NCBI GenBank assembly: GCA_964605095.1
Contig: CAZSBS010000001.1
Coordinates: forward strand, 5,473 to 69,472
Source: JAUWQU01 sp964605095
GTDB lineage: Bacteria; Planctomycetota; Phycisphaerae; SM23-33
Length of the DNA stretch: 64,000 nt
Reading direction: 5' to 3'
The notes under the pieces are model-generated. The model did no database searches. It was not told where the DNA came from and saw only the letters and a list, made by a program, of their open reading frames with translations. Positions 1 through 9,249 of the stretch are shown here, piece after piece. A program made the translations under genes and the position numbers. Positions within the stretch are counted from its first letter, which is position 1, and every line of letters starts with the position of its first letter.

Positions 1-2
1 AC

Positions 3-1091
3 AGCGGCACGCTGCTGCCGGGCACCCGTGTCCTCAACAGCACGCGGAACATCAAGGAGAACATCACCCGCCTGTGGGAGATGCATGCCAAGCAGCGCAA
101 CCGCCGTGACGACGCCAAGGCGGGCGACATCGTGGCGGTAGTGGGGCTAAAGGGCTCATTGACGGGCGACACGCTGTGCGACACGCGGCACCAGATCGTG
201 CTGGAGCGGCTGGAGTTCCCGGAGCCGGTGATCACCATGTCCATCGAACCGCGGACCAACGCCGAGAAGCAGCGGATGGTCGACGCCCTCAACACGCTGC
301 GGCGTGAGGATCCGACGTTCAAGTACAATTACAACCCCGAGACCGGCCAGACCACCATCAGTGGGATGGGTGAGTTGCACCTGGAGATTATTCACCATAA
401 GTTGATGCGTGACATGGGCTTGGATGTCCGCGTCGGCAAGCCGTCGGTGGCGTACAAAGAGACCATTCGCGCAGCGGCCCAGGCGGAGGGGCGGTTCATC
501 CACCAGACCGGCGGGCGAGGCCAGTTCGCCGTGGTCCAACTCCGGCTGGAGCCGTACACGCCGGCAGCCGGGACCGAGCCGATCATCTTCGAGGACAAGA
601 CCAAGGGCGGGGTGATCCCGCGTGAGTTTGTCGCAGCCGTAGCCGAGGGCGTCAACGACGCGGCGACTTCAGGCCCGCTGGCTGGCTACCCTATGCTGAA
701 CATCCGGGCGACGCTGCTGGACGGCGAGACGCATCCTGTTGACAGTTCTGCACTTGCGTTCCAGCAGGCGGCGGTGATGGCCTTTCGGGAAGCCAGCGAG
801 CAGGCCCACCCGATTTTCCTGGAGCCGATCATGCTCTTGCAGGTGACGGTTCCGGATGAATATCTCGGCGCGGTTACGGGCGACCTGAACAGCCGGCGCG
901 CCGCGATTCGGGAAATGGAACAGCGTGGTTCGTTCCGGGTTCTTTCAGCCGATGCGCCGCTGGCTGAGATGTTCGGCTACTCGACCCAGTTGCGGTCTTT
1001 GACGCAGGGTCGGGGCACCAGCACGATGGAGCCGCGGACATACGCGGCCGTGCCGGCACAGGTTGCCGAGAGCATTTTGAAGTATTATTAG
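3..1091 (+). CDS. fusA: Elongation factor G, C-terminal part (gene cut by window start)
   Basis: Translational GTPase that drives tRNA/mRNA translocation on the ribosome. About 362 residues are visible, in frame from base 3, covering the end of domain II through domains III-V. The GTPase domain lies outside the window. Diagnostic stretches are AGDIVAVVGLKGSLTGDTLCD, the ISGMGELHLEII segment of domain III, and the GGRGQFAVV and SSALAFQQAA region of domain IV. The next gene is rpsJ, so the str operon runs into S10 with no tuf between them. Planctomycetes can carry several EF-G paralogs. The position beside rpsJ argues for the housekeeping copy, but the missing N-terminus prevents a firm subtype call. 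Confidence 0.95.
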   Translation, partial: SGTLLPGTRVLNSTRNIKENITRLWEMHAKQRNRRDDAKAGDIVAVVGLKGSLTGDTLCDTRHQIVLERLEFPEPVITMSIEPRTNAEKQRMVDALNTLRREDPTFKYNYNPETGQTTISGMGELHLEIIHHKLMRDMGLDVRVGKPSVAYKETIRAAAQAEGRFIHQTGGRGQFAVVQLRLEPYTPAAGTEPIIFEDKTKGGVIPREFVAAVAEGVNDAATSGPLAGYPMLNIRATLLDGETHPVDSSALAFQQAAVMAFREASEQAHPIFLEPIMLLQVTVPDEYLGAVTGDLNSRRAAIREMEQRGSFRVLSADAPLAEMFGYSTQLRSLTQGRGTSTMEPRTYAAVPAQVAESILKYY

Positions 1092-1154
1092 TGCTCGAAG
1101 ATGGGCTTTTTTGCCCAACTTGCGGAAAAACTTAAGAAAATTCGGCACAGGTAA

Positions 1155-1182
1155 TTGACAGACCGCGAAAAAACCGTAGATT
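1155..1182 (+). promoter_or_regulatory. Putative sigma-70 promoter of the S10 operon
   Basis: In the 150-bp gap between fusA and rpsJ there is a perfect TTGACA (1155-1160), a 16-bp spacer, and TAGATT (1177-1182, 4 of 6 matches to TATAAT). It lies about 60 bp before the rpsJ start, so the ribosomal cluster may be transcribed independently of the str genes. Confidence 0.55.
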
Positions 1183-1241
1183 AAGACGACTCGGCGCTAT
1201 CGAGTGATGTTCCCGTTATTATCGGACTGGAGTCTTTCTCC

Positions 1242-1550
1242 ATGACGCAGGACAAGATACGAATAAGAATGGAAGCCTACGATCACCGGGCTCTTGATTC
1301 CTCGGCGAAGGAGATAGTGGATCACGCCGAGCGGACGGGTGCCCGAGTTTGCGGGCCGATCCCACTGCCGACGCGGATCGAGCGGTACACGGTGCTTCGA
1401 AGCCCGTTCGTGGACAAGAAGTCCCGCGAGCAGTTCGAGATGCGGACGCACAAGCGGATCATTGACATTTACGAGCCGACCGTTCGGACCATCGAGGCGT
1501 TGAACCGCCTGATCGTCCCGGCCGGCGTGTTCATCAAGATCAAGGCCTAG
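1242..1550 (+). CDS. rpsJ: 30S ribosomal protein S10
   Basis: Small-subunit head protein, also the NusE partner in antitermination. It has 102 residues, the usual length. The start [16 protein letters not shown] and the [15 protein letters not shown] loop are characteristic. It is the first gene of the S10 cluster, with rplC starting 3-9 bases after its stop. Confidence 0.98.
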   Translation: MTQDKIRIRMEAYDHRALDSSAKEIVDHAERTGARVCGPIPLPTRIERYTVLRSPFVDKKSREQFEMRTHKRIIDIYEPTVRTIEALNRLIVPAGVFIKIKA

Positions 1551-1552
1551 GT

Positions 1553-2218
1553 GTGACCATGCAGCCTGCGATTCTGGGCAAAAAAATTGGCATGACGCAG
1601 GTCTACGACGACGGCGGGGTATTGCACCCCGTGACGGTCGTCCAGGCCGGCCCGTGCAGCGTCCTTCAGGTCAAGAGCGCCAAGACGGACGGATACGAGT
1701 CCGTCCAACTCGGCTTTGGGGACGTAAAGGCTCACCGTGCGACCAAGCCGCAGATCGGGCACGCCGCCAAGGCGAAGTCCGGCCCCAAGCAGTTCGTTCG
1801 GGAGGCTCGCCTGACAGTTCCGGCCGACGGGGTCGAGGCGGGCCAGAGCATCACAGTGGATGCCTTCGACGGCGTCGTTTTCGTGGACGTCATCGGCACG
1901 ACCAAGGGTCGCGGCTTCCAGGGCGGCATGAAGCGTTACGGATTCAAGGGCCTCGGCGCCAGCCACGGCGTGGAGCGCAAGCACCGCAGCCCTGGCTCGA
2001 TTTGCTCTCACGGCACCAACCGCGGCACTGGCGCGAAGGTTCGCAAGGGCAAGAGGATGGCTGGGCACATGGGAGCGGCCAGGCAGACCAGCCGAAACCA
2101 TCGGCTCATCGGAGTTGACAAGGAAAACAACCTTCTGTTGATCAAGGGCGCGTTGCCCGGCGCAAACGGCGGGTTCCTGTTCATTCGCAAGAGCAAGACG
2201 GCCAAGGCCGGCGCATAG
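1553..2218 (+). CDS. rplC: 50S ribosomal protein L3
   Basis: Early-assembly 23S rRNA binder near the peptidyl-transferase centre. It is about 221 residues. The N-terminus ILGKKIGMTQVYDDGG and the loop GSICSHGTNRGTGAKVRKGKRMAGHMG are typical. The start is uncertain: GTG at 1553 follows AAGG at better spacing, while ATG at 1559 gives the more usual short N-terminus. The gap from rpsJ is a few bases, which implies translational coupling. Confidence 0.97.
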   Translation: MTMQPAILGKKIGMTQVYDDGGVLHPVTVVQAGPCSVLQVKSAKTDGYESVQLGFGDVKAHRATKPQIGHAAKAKSGPKQFVREARLTVPADGVEAGQSITVDAFDGVVFVDVIGTTKGRGFQGGMKRYGFKGLGASHGVERKHRSPGSICSHGTNRGTGAKVRKGKRMAGHMGAARQTSRNHRLIGVDKENNLLLIKGALPGANGGFLFIRKSKTAKAGA

Positions 2219-2226
2219 TTCACGGG

Positions 2227-2862
2227 ATGGCAACAATGTTGGAAGTTCCAGTATACGACATCGAAGGCAAGCAGGTTGAGACGCTCCAGGTCGACGAGAA
2301 CGACTTTGGCGGCTTCGTCAACGAGGACCTGCTCAAGCAGGCCATCGTGGCTTACCACGCCAACAAGCGGCAGGGATCGGCGTCCGGCCTGACTCGCGGC
2401 ATGGTCGCGGGCTCGACAGCCAAGGCCTTCAAGCAGAAGGGCACCGGCCGGGCCAGGCGAGGCGACATGCGGACGCCGCTCATTCGCGGCGGCGGCAACG
2501 CCTTTGCCAAGGCGCCTCGCGACTTCCGCAAGAAGCTGCCCCGCAAGATGCGCCGGCGGGCACTTCAGTCGGCGATCCTGGCCAAGATGCTCGGGCAGGA
2601 CCTCATGGTCCTCAAGGGCCTGGCTGTCAGCGAGCCCAAGACCAAGACCCTCGTCGGAATCCTCAAGAACCTCAAGATCAACCGCTCCTGCCTTCTCGCC
2701 CTGGCCGATCGCGACCACAACGTTCACCTCAGCTCACGGAACATCGCGGACCTCACCGTTCGCACGGCCGGCGAGCTCAACGCGTTCGACGTGGTCACCC
2801 GCCAGAAGATGATTGTCACGAGCGAGGCCATGAGTGCCCTTTCGACTCGGGAGTCTGAGTGA
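2227..2862 (+). CDS. rplD: 50S ribosomal protein L4
   Basis: Globular 23S-binding protein with an extended loop into the exit tunnel. It has 211 residues, normal for the family. The conserved loop KQKGTGRARRGDMRTPLIRGGG is visible around residue 60-80. In E. coli L4 autoregulates the S10 operon. No E. coli-like S10 leader was recognised here. The stop overlaps the rplW start (TGATG). Confidence 0.97.
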   Translation: MATMLEVPVYDIEGKQVETLQVDENDFGGFVNEDLLKQAIVAYHANKRQGSASGLTRGMVAGSTAKAFKQKGTGRARRGDMRTPLIRGGGNAFAKAPRDFRKKLPRKMRRRALQSAILAKMLGQDLMVLKGLAVSEPKTKTLVGILKNLKINRSCLLALADRDHNVHLSSRNIADLTVRTAGELNAFDVVTRQKMIVTSEAMSALSTRESE

Positions 2863-3152
2863 TGAAGAAGGACAAAACCTACACCGTGGTCATCAAGCCG
2901 CTGGTGACCGAGAAGGGCACCTTCCAGGCGACGGCGATGAACGCATATCCGTTCGAAGTGGCCACGTGGGCCAATAAGACCCAGATCAAGCTGGCAATAG
3001 AGCACATTTACAACGTGAAGGTCCTGTCAGTGCGGACGTCGTTTCGTCACGGCAAGCCGCGGCGGACCCGCACTAACCGCATGAGCGCGACCAAGCACTG
3101 GAAGAAGGCTGTTGTGGTTCTCCACGGGGAATACCACATCGACCTGTTCTAG
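2862..3152 (+). CDS. rplW: 50S ribosomal protein L23
   Basis: Tunnel-exit protein that docks trigger factor and SRP. It is about 96 residues. The segment [15 protein letters not shown] and the later [24 protein letters not shown] are family hallmarks. ATG at 2862 overlaps the rplD stop as TGATG; a GTG three bases earlier is the alternative start. Confidence 0.97.
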   Translation: MKKDKTYTVVIKPLVTEKGTFQATAMNAYPFEVATWANKTQIKLAIEHIYNVKVLSVRTSFRHGKPRRTRTNRMSATKHWKKAVVVLHGEYHIDLF

Positions 3153-3172
3153 CAAACCGCGGGACGAGCACG

Positions 3173-4027
3173 ATGGCAATAAAAACATACAAACCGACAT
3201 CGGCAGGCCGGCGGAACAGCACGGTCAACACGCACGAGGAAGTGACCACCACCACTCCCGAGAAGTCGCTGCTCCGCCCGCAGAAGAAGCACGGCGGGCG
3301 CAACTTCAGCGGCAAGATCACCTGTCGGCACAAGGGCGGCGGCAACAAGCAGCACTACCGCCTGATCGACTTTAAGCGGACCAAGGATGCTCAGGCAGCG
3401 GAGGTCATGACGATCGAGTACGATCCCAACCGCACATGCCACATCGCCCTGGTCCGATACCCCGACGGCGAGAAGCGATACATCCTTGCCCCGCAGGGCC
3501 TTAAGGTCGGCAGCAAGCTCTATTCCGGCGACGACGGCGTCGAGCCGAGGCTGGGCAACTGCATGCCCCTGGCGAAGATCCCCGCCGGCTTGGAAGTACA
3601 CAACATCGAGATGATTCCCGGCCAGGGCGGCAAGATGGTTCGCACGGCTGGGGCCGCGGCGCGCTTGGCGGCCAAGGATGCCGGGATGGCCCACCTGGTG
3701 CTGCCGTCTGGCGAGACCCGCATGGTCAACGCCAAGTGCCGCGCGACGATCGGCCGCGTGGGCAACATGGAAAACCAGGGCGTTCGTGTTGGCAAGGCTG
3801 GGCGGAACCGTCACCGTGGCGTTCGGCCGTCGGTTCGCGGCTCCGCGATGAACCCGGTCGCACACCCGATGGGTGGCGGCGAGGGTCGGCGCAGCGGCGG
3901 GCGTCACCCGACCAGCCCGACGGGCAAGCTTTCCAAGGGCGGCAAGACGCGCAATCGCCGCAAGACTTCCAGCAGGCTTATCATGCGGCGCCGCAAAAAT
4001 GGTCGCGGTTTGCAACTGGTTCTGTAA
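3173..4027 (+). CDS. rplB: 50S ribosomal protein L2
   Basis: Core 23S protein needed for subunit association and peptidyl transfer. It has 284 residues, slightly above the usual 275. The C-terminal [19 protein letters not shown] segment carries the conserved histidine region, and [22 protein letters not shown] precedes it. It lies 20 bases after rplW in the usual order. Confidence 0.98.
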   Translation: MAIKTYKPTSAGRRNSTVNTHEEVTTTTPEKSLLRPQKKHGGRNFSGKITCRHKGGGNKQHYRLIDFKRTKDAQAAEVMTIEYDPNRTCHIALVRYPDGEKRYILAPQGLKVGSKLYSGDDGVEPRLGNCMPLAKIPAGLEVHNIEMIPGQGGKMVRTAGAAARLAAKDAGMAHLVLPSGETRMVNAKCRATIGRVGNMENQGVRVGKAGRNRHRGVRPSVRGSAMNPVAHPMGGGEGRRSGGRHPTSPTGKLSKGGKTRNRRKTSSRLIMRRRKNGRGLQLVL

Positions 4028-4045
4028 CGCAGGAGCGAGCAGGCA

Positions 4046-4324
4046 ATGACTCGTAGCGCAAAAAAAGGTCCATACGTGGACGAGAAGCTTTACAAGAAGG
4101 TCCAACTGGCCGAGGAGCGTGGCCAGAGGGATCCGATCAAGACCTGGGCCAGGGCTTGCACGATTGTGCCGGAGTTTATCGGCCGAAACTTCCTGGTCCA
4201 CAACGGCAAGATGTTCCACAAGGTGTTCGTCACCGAGGACATGGTCGGGCACAAGCTTGGAGAGTTCAGCCCGACACGGATGTTCCGTGGCCACAGTGGC
4301 GGTCGAAGGGCCGCGGCCAAGTAA
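4046..4324 (+). CDS. rpsS: 30S ribosomal protein S19
   Basis: Head protein beside S13 at the A-site finger. It has 92 residues, exactly typical. It starts [19 protein letters not shown] and carries the [20 protein letters not shown] stretch. It is followed closely by rplV. Confidence 0.98.
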   Translation: MTRSAKKGPYVDEKLYKKVQLAEERGQRDPIKTWARACTIVPEFIGRNFLVHNGKMFHKVFVTEDMVGHKLGEFSPTRMFRGHSGGRRAAAK

Positions 4325-4363
4325 GCTTAGGCGCCGCTCTTGCGAATGACAATGGAGCAAGCA

Positions 4364-4696
4364 ATGGCTTGGAGAGCAATACATAAATACGCCCGCATCA
4401 GCCCCCGTAAGGTGCGGCTGGTTGCGGACCTGATTCGCGGACGTGGCGTTCAGGACGCCCTTAACCTCCTGAAGTTCAGCCCTAACAGGGCGGCGGTCAT
4501 GGTCTCGAAGGTCCTGACCAGCGCGATCGCCAACGCCAACGAGGCCGAGGCCAACGTGGAGGACCTGATCGTCGACCGGGCGTTCGTGGACGAGGGTCCG
4601 ACGATCAAACGGTTTCAGCCCAAGGACCGTGGCAGGGCGAATCCGATCATGAAACGCACCAGCCACATTACCGTCGTGGTCGAGCAGGAAGAATAA
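4364..4696 (+). CDS. rplV: 50S ribosomal protein L22
   Basis: Tunnel-lining protein contacting all 23S domains. I chose ATG 4364 because GGAG (4354-4357) sits six bases before it. That start gives [19 protein letters not shown] and 110 residues, the normal length. An upstream in-frame TTG at 4340 would add eight residues without conserved sequence. The C-terminus [20 protein letters not shown] is typical. Confidence 0.96.
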   Translation: MAWRAIHKYARISPRKVRLVADLIRGRGVQDALNLLKFSPNRAAVMVSKVLTSAIANANEAEANVEDLIVDRAFVDEGPTIKRFQPKDRGRANPIMKRTSHITVVVEQEE

Positions 4697-4724
4697 GCCG
4701 CTAGGCAAGCACAACGAGGCAGGT

Positions 4725-5561
4725 ATGGGTCAGAAAGTATCACCAATCGGATTCAGGACTGGCATAACGCTCGGCTGGAAGAGCCGCTGGTTCGCTCCCA
4801 AGAGCAACTTCGGCGAGTTCCTGGTCGAGGACGCCAAGATCCGAAAATTCGTGGACGCCAAGCTCAACCGCCAGCCGCCCTACGCGGCCGTCAGCGAGAT
4901 CCAGATCGAGCGGACCCGCGAAGAAGTGAAGATCTTCCTGAAGACCGCCCGCCCTGGCTTGGTCATCGGCCCCAAGGGCGCGGAAGTGGACAAGCTTCGA
5001 GGTGCTCTGGAGAACCTGACCAACCGGCGCGTGAGCATCAACATCATCGAGATCAAGAACCCCGACCTCGACGCGCAGTTGGTGGCCGAGGGAATCGCCG
5101 AACAGCTCAAGCGGCGGACCAGCTTCCGCCGGGCGATGAAGATGCGTGCCGAGACGACGATGCAGGCCGGCGCTCGCGGCGTGAAGATCACGGTTTCAGG
5201 CCGGCTCGGCGGGGCGGAGATGAGCCGCACCGAGACGCAGTTGACAGGTTCGATTCCGCTTCACACGCTGGACGCCGACGTTGACTACGGCTTTACGCCT
5301 TGCGTGACGACTTACGGCACTATCGGCGTGAAGGTGTGGATTTATCGCGGCAAGTTCGGTGAGGAGCCGCTGGTTGTCAAGCCGGAAGACCGGCCCGGCG
5401 GCGCTCGCGGGCGTCGTGGGCCGGGCCGAGGTTTCGGCGGTCCCGGTGGCCCCGGTGGCCGCGGCGGTGCCGGTGGTCGTCGTGGCCCAGGTGGGCCGAG
5501 GAGCGATCGGCCACAGGGCCAGGCAGGTGGCGCCCAGCCGGCGACCGGCTCCGAGGCGTAA
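4725..5561 (+). CDS. rpsC: 30S ribosomal protein S3 with Gly/Arg-rich tail
   Basis: mRNA-entry-site protein with KH domain. It has 278 residues, longer than E. coli S3 (about 233). The core (MGQKVSPIGFRTGI, KTARPGLVIGPKGAEVDKLR, VSGRLGGAEMSRTE) is complete by about residue 215. The remainder is a low-complexity Gly/Arg/Pro tail that the sequence gives no function for. Basic disordered tails of this kind occur on S3 in several phyla. Confidence 0.97.
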   Translation: MGQKVSPIGFRTGITLGWKSRWFAPKSNFGEFLVEDAKIRKFVDAKLNRQPPYAAVSEIQIERTREEVKIFLKTARPGLVIGPKGAEVDKLRGALENLTNRRVSINIIEIKNPDLDAQLVAEGIAEQLKRRTSFRRAMKMRAETTMQAGARGVKITVSGRLGGAEMSRTETQLTGSIPLHTLDADVDYGFTPCVTTYGTIGVKVWIYRGKFGEEPLVVKPEDRPGGARGRRGPGRGFGGPGGPGGRGGAGGRRGPGGPRSDRPQGQAGGAQPATGSEA

Positions 5562-5609
5562 ACGGAAGATTCAGGCAATACGTTTCAGGTATAGATCACA
5601 GGTGCCATT

Positions 5610-6029
5610 ATGGCGTTGATGCCCAAAAGAATTAAGCATCGCAAGCAGATGCGAGGCAAGATCCGAGGCGAAGCGACTCGCGGCAACACGGTCGCCTTCG
5701 GGGACTTCGGGATTCAGACGAAGGATCCGGGCTGGATTACCGGCCGGCAACTCGAGGCTGGGCGTGTCGCGGCGACTCACTACCTCCACCGTGAGGGCCG
5801 CGTGTACATTCGGGTTTTCCCGGACAAGCCCGTCAGCGCCAAGCCTCTGGAGACCCGCATGGGCAAGGGTAAGGGCGAGCCGGAGGCCTGGGTGGCGGTT
5901 GTAAAGCCAGGCACGGTCCTCTTCGAGGTAGGCGGCGTGGACGAGGTGACAGCCAAAGGCGCGCTTCGTAGGATTGCCGCGAAGATGCCCGTGCGTTGCC
6001 GAATGGCCTACCGTCGGCACGGTTTGTAA
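5610..6029 (+). CDS. rplP: 50S ribosomal protein L16
   Basis: A-site-proximal 23S protein. It has 139 residues, normal length. Landmarks are [17 protein letters not shown], the [18 protein letters not shown] helix (here [18 protein letters not shown]) and the [18 protein letters not shown] loop. ATG 5610 gives a terminus one codon longer than many homologues. Confidence 0.97.
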   Translation: MALMPKRIKHRKQMRGKIRGEATRGNTVAFGDFGIQTKDPGWITGRQLEAGRVAATHYLHREGRVYIRVFPDKPVSAKPLETRMGKGKGEPEAWVAVVKPGTVLFEVGGVDEVTAKGALRRIAAKMPVRCRMAYRRHGL

Positions 6030-6041
6030 GGAAACGCAGCG

Positions 6042-6248
6042 ATGAAGGTGAAAGATATTCGCCAGTTGAGCGACGAGGAACTTGGGATGGAACTGGAGCG
6101 TGTCCGTCGGCACCTGTTCGACGTTCGCACCCAGGCCGTCACCGAGAAACTGGAAGACCCCAGCATGCTTACCAAGGCCAGGAAAGACATTGCGATGATC
6201 CTGACGGTCATGCGTGAGCGGCAACTTTCGGCTGAGGCCAAGGGCTAA
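6042..6248 (+). CDS. rpmC: 50S ribosomal protein L29
   Basis: Small tunnel-exit protein next to L23. It has 68 residues. It begins MKVKDIRQLSDEELGMELE and ends in a helix with KARKDIAMILTVMRERQL, the standard two-helix pattern. It lies between rplP and rpsQ as in most bacteria. Confidence 0.96.
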   Translation: MKVKDIRQLSDEELGMELERVRRHLFDVRTQAVTEKLEDPSMLTKARKDIAMILTVMRERQLSAEAKG

Positions 6249-6260
6249 CGGGACAAAGTG

Positions 6261-6563
6261 ATGGCAGAACAACAGAAACAAGCTGGCGCTCGCAGGCAGA
6301 TCAAGACGGGAACCGTCATGTCGGCCAAGGGCGAGAAGACAATTCTGGTGCAGATCAGCAGCATGGTTAAGCATCCGGTGTACGGCAAGTACATCAAGCA
6401 GCGGACGAAGCTTGCCGCTCACGACCCGCTCAACGACGCGAAGGTCGGCGACGTGGTGGACATCGGGCTTTGTCGGCGAATGAGCAAGACCAAGAGTTGG
6501 CGGTTGGTTCGGATCGTCCGTCGCGGCGATTCGCCCATGGCCACAGGCGTGAAAGAGGAATAG
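6261..6563 (+). CDS. rpsQ: 30S ribosomal protein S17
   Basis: 16S rRNA-binding OB-fold protein. It is about 100 residues, longer than the usual 84 because of a short N-terminal lead and a C-terminal tail. The core [19 protein letters not shown] and [20 protein letters not shown] is clear. GTG 6258 is an alternative start one codon upstream. Confidence 0.96.
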   Translation: MAEQQKQAGARRQIKTGTVMSAKGEKTILVQISSMVKHPVYGKYIKQRTKLAAHDPLNDAKVGDVVDIGLCRRMSKTKSWRLVRIVRRGDSPMATGVKEE

Positions 6564-6567
6564 GACC

Positions 6568-6954
6568 GTGATCCAGCAGGAAACGCGAATGGCAGTGGCT
6601 GATAACACGGGCGCCCGGGTTGTCTACTGCATCAGGGTTCTGGGCGGCTCGACGCATCGCGGCAATTTCACGCGGCGTACGGCCTCGCTGGGCGACATCA
6701 TCGTCTGCTCGGTCAAGAAAGCCCAGTCCGGCGGCGAGGTCAAGCCGGGCGACATCGTAAAGTGCGTCGTCGTGCGGACCACCACTGCGGTCCGGCGATC
6801 CGACGGAAGTTACGTGAAGTTCGACAACAACGCGGCCGTAATCATCGACGCCAACAACAACCCGCGTGGTACGCGGATTTTTGGAGCCGTCGCCCGCGAG
6901 TTGCGCGAGAAGAACTTCATGAAGATAGTTTCTCTTGCGGCCGAGGTGGTGTGA
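6568..6954 (+). CDS. rplN: 50S ribosomal protein L14
   Basis: Intersubunit-bridge protein, GTG start. It has 128 residues against a common 122. The extra residues fall in the loop after VLGGSTHRG, where FTRRTASL replaces the usual short turn before GDII. The end [28 protein letters not shown] is canonical. Confidence 0.97.
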   Translation: MIQQETRMAVADNTGARVVYCIRVLGGSTHRGNFTRRTASLGDIIVCSVKKAQSGGEVKPGDIVKCVVVRTTTAVRRSDGSYVKFDNNAAVIIDANNNPRGTRIFGAVARELREKNFMKIVSLAAEVV

Positions 6955-6956
6955 GT

Positions 6957-7295
6957 ATGGCAATGCACGTTAAGAAAGGCGACACGGTGGTCGTGATCGC
7001 CGGTGACGACAGGGGCAAGACCGGCGAGATCATTCGTGTCGACGCCGCCAAGGGCAAGGTCCTGATCCAGGGCGTTAACCGGGTGTACCGTCACCTTCGC
7101 CCCAGCCGCCAGCACCCCCAGGGCGGCCGCATTCAGAAGGAGATGCCGATAAACATCTCGAATGTTCTGCCTCTGGACCCCAAGACGAACCAGGCGACGC
7201 GGGTGGGTTTCCGCACAGGTTCGGACGGCGCCAAGCAGCGCTACGCCAAGAAGAGCGGCGAGACGCTCGGGACCGTAAAGAAAGTAACAAGGTAA
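6957..7295 (+). CDS. rplX: 50S ribosomal protein L24
   Basis: Assembly-initiator KOW-domain protein. It has 112 residues from ATG 6957, two bases after the rplN stop. The KOW motif HVKKGDTVVVIAGDDRGKTG is followed by VLIQGVNRVYRHLRPS. An open frame runs further upstream inside rplN but has no conserved content, so the short start is preferred. Confidence 0.96.
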   Translation: MAMHVKKGDTVVVIAGDDRGKTGEIIRVDAAKGKVLIQGVNRVYRHLRPSRQHPQGGRIQKEMPINISNVLPLDPKTNQATRVGFRTGSDGAKQRYAKKSGETLGTVKKVTR

Positions 7296-7305
7296 GGTGC
7301 AGTCA

Positions 7306-7851
7306 ATGCAGGCACGCCTTCACGAAAAGTACACTAAGGATGTGGCGCCGGGCCTGGTGTCGCGGTTTGGTTACACCAACCCGATGTCCGTGCCGAGGCT
7401 CGGCAAGATCGTGGTCTCGATGGGCATCGGCGACGCGCAGACGAACCAGGCTCGCCTGGAAATGGCCGTCAAGCACTTGGCCCAGATTACCGGCCAGCAG
7501 CCGGTGACGGTCAAGGCCAAGAAGTCCATCAGCAACTTCAAGCTTCGCGAGGGCTATCCTGTCGGCGTGAAGGTCACCCTGCGTGGCAAGCGGATGTGGG
7601 AGTTCCTGGACCGGCTGATCAGCCTGGCCATTCCGCGTGTCAAGGACTTCCGCGGGCTCAACGCCTCGGGTTTCGACGGGCGTGGCAACTACAACATGGG
7701 CCTGGCTGAGCAGAGCGTCTTTCCGGAGATCGATACGGCAAGCCTGACCAGCACGCAGGGCATGAACATCGCCATGCAGACCACGGCCAGGACCGACGAA
7801 GAAGCGAGAGAACTGCTGAGCGGCCTGGGCATGCCGTTCCGCAAGAATTAA
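7306..7851 (+). CDS. rplE: 50S ribosomal protein L5
   Basis: 5S rRNA-binding protein of the central protuberance. It has 181 residues from ATG 7306, which has AAGG eight bases upstream. GTG 7297 would add three residues. The segments VPRLGKIVVSMGIGDAQ, TGQQPVTVKAKKSI and RDFRGLN-like KDFRGLNASGFDGRGNYN mark the family. Confidence 0.97.
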   Translation: MQARLHEKYTKDVAPGLVSRFGYTNPMSVPRLGKIVVSMGIGDAQTNQARLEMAVKHLAQITGQQPVTVKAKKSISNFKLREGYPVGVKVTLRGKRMWEFLDRLISLAIPRVKDFRGLNASGFDGRGNYNMGLAEQSVFPEIDTASLTSTQGMNIAMQTTARTDEEARELLSGLGMPFRKN

Positions 7852-7869
7852 ACAGAAGGTGCTTGAGGC

Positions 7870-8055
7870 ATGGCAACCAAAGCGCAAGTAGTAAAATCAA
7901 ATAAGAAGCCGAAGTTCTCCACGAGGATCATCCGGCGCTGCCAGCTTTGCGGCCGGCCGCGAAGCGTTTACCAGAAGTTCCGCATTTGCCGCATCTGCCT
8001 GCGGACGCTGGCGAACGAAGGCAAGATCCCCGGGATGAGGAAGGCAAGCTGGTAA
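7870..8055 (+). CDS. rpsN: 30S ribosomal protein S14, zinc-binding type
   Basis: 61-residue S14 of the C+ (zinc) form. The two CXXC pairs are at residues 24/27 and 40/43 (CQLC and CRIC). The C-terminus [15 protein letters not shown] is diagnostic. It lies between rplE and rpsH as usual. Confidence 0.97.
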   Translation: MATKAQVVKSNKKPKFSTRIIRRCQLCGRPRSVYQKFRICRICLRTLANEGKIPGMRKASW

Positions 8056-8072
8056 CGTAAGGAAGCTAGACT

Positions 8073-8471
8073 ATGAGTCTGTCCGACCCAATTGCCGACA
8101 TGTTGACCCGAGTCCGCAATGCATACCGCGTGCGGCAGCAGGTGGTCAACATCCGGGCGTCGAAGATCTGCGAGGGCATCAGCCGGGTGCTCAAGGACGA
8201 AGGGTACATAGCCGACTATGCCCGCGTCGAGGACGGCAAGCAGGGCATCCTGCGGGTGTACCTGAAGTACGGCCCTCGCGGCGAGAAGGTGATGGTCGAG
8301 CTCAATCGAGTCAGCACTCCAGGCCGGCGGGTGTATTGCGACGTGGAGCGTCTGCCTCGCCCGCTTGGCGGGATGGGAATCTCGATTATCTCGACGTCAA
8401 GGGGCGTCATGAGCGATCGGCAGTGCCGCCAGGAGAACGTCGGCGGCGAAGTCCTCTGTACCGTCTGCTAA
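8073..8471 (+). CDS. rpsH: 30S ribosomal protein S8
   Basis: Central-domain 16S binder and, in E. coli, translational repressor of the spc operon. It has 132 residues. MSLSDPIADMLTRVRNAY at the start and STSRGVMSDRQCRQENVGGEVLC at the end are typical. Its stop opens a 155-bp gap with inverted repeats before rplF. Confidence 0.97.
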   Translation: MSLSDPIADMLTRVRNAYRVRQQVVNIRASKICEGISRVLKDEGYIADYARVEDGKQGILRVYLKYGPRGEKVMVELNRVSTPGRRVYCDVERLPRPLGGMGISIISTSRGVMSDRQCRQENVGGEVLCTVC

Positions 8472-8578
8472 GCTGCATGCATCAGCGTGCAGCTAGAGCA
8501 GGAGAAAGTAGAGAGTGGAAACAGAAATCGAGCCCGCAATTGAGGCTGGAGCAGTTTCCTTGCGGTCTACTCTCTCCT
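8471..8578 (+). promoter_or_regulatory. Two inverted repeats in the rpsH-rplF spacer (possible structured RNA)
   Basis: The spacer is long for this operon. A first hairpin pairs AGCTGCA (8471-8477) with TGCAGCT (8488-8494). A second, longer one pairs 8500-8522 with 8554-8578: GGAAAC with GTTTCC exactly, and AGTAGA/AGGAGA with TCTACT/TCTCCT. No T-run follows, so it does not look like a simple terminator. A regulatory or processing element is possible. Confidence 0.4.
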
Positions 8579-8626
8579 CTGAGAACTGAAAAAGAGCGCG
8601 AAGGCGGCGTAAAGCGGAATATTGAT

Positions 8627-9208
8627 ATGTCACGCATAGGAAAACAACCTGTTTCCATCCCCGACGGCATAAAGGTCGCCATCAAGGACCGCTGTGTTTC
8701 CGTCGAGGGGCCCCTGGGAAAACTCCAGTGGACGCACCGGCCTGAAATCGAGGTCCAACTCAGCCCCGACGGCAAGAGCATCGTGGTCAGCCGCAAGAGC
8801 GAGGACCGGCTCAGCCGGAGCCTTCACGGCCTGACGCGCAGCCTGATCGCGAACATGGTTCTGGGCTGCAAGACGGGTTATCTAAAGGCGATGGAGATTT
8901 ACGGCGTCGGCTACGGCGTTCAGTGCCAGGCCGGCAAGTTGACGTTGAACGTGGGCAAGAGCCATCCGGTGGTGTTCGATGTCCCGGCGGGCCTGACTGT
9001 GGAAGTGCAGACTCCGCAAGCCCGCGGAGAGACCGAGCCGGCACGGTTTACCGTCAAGGGCCCCGACAAGCAGGCCGTAGGCGAGTTGGCGGCCCGTGTC
9101 CGCAAAAGCCGTCCGCCGGAGCCTTACAAGGGCAAGGGCGTCCGGTATGCGGGCGAGTACATTCGTCGCAAGACTGGCAAGGCCTTTGCGGGTGCCGGCG
9201 GCGCCTGA
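8627..9208 (+). CDS. rplF: 50S ribosomal protein L6
   Basis: 23S-binding protein near the GTPase centre. It has 193 residues from ATG 8627, a little longer than the usual 177-180. MSRIGKQPVSIPDGIKVAI and the end PPEPYKGKGVRYAGEYIRRKTGKA are hallmarks. The frame is open upstream through the repeat-bearing spacer, but that part is not conserved. Confidence 0.97.
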   Translation: MSRIGKQPVSIPDGIKVAIKDRCVSVEGPLGKLQWTHRPEIEVQLSPDGKSIVVSRKSEDRLSRSLHGLTRSLIANMVLGCKTGYLKAMEIYGVGYGVQCQAGKLTLNVGKSHPVVFDVPAGLTVEVQTPQARGETEPARFTVKGPDKQAVGELAARVRKSRPPEPYKGKGVRYAGEYIRRKTGKAFAGAGGA

Positions 9209-9249
9209 TCCAGAGTACGCCTGGTGGCGGTTTAGCAGGATCCAAGATC

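Noticed and set aside
3149..4714. 521-codon open frame on the minus strand
   Set aside because: It is the shadow of rplB, rpsS and rplV in a GC-rich genome. The plus-strand proteins are unmistakable and the minus translation has no family features.
8336..8626. N-terminal extension of rplF back into rpsH
   Set aside because: The frame is open, but L6 begins with MSRIGKQP at 8627 behind a purine-rich site, and the extension has no conserved residues.
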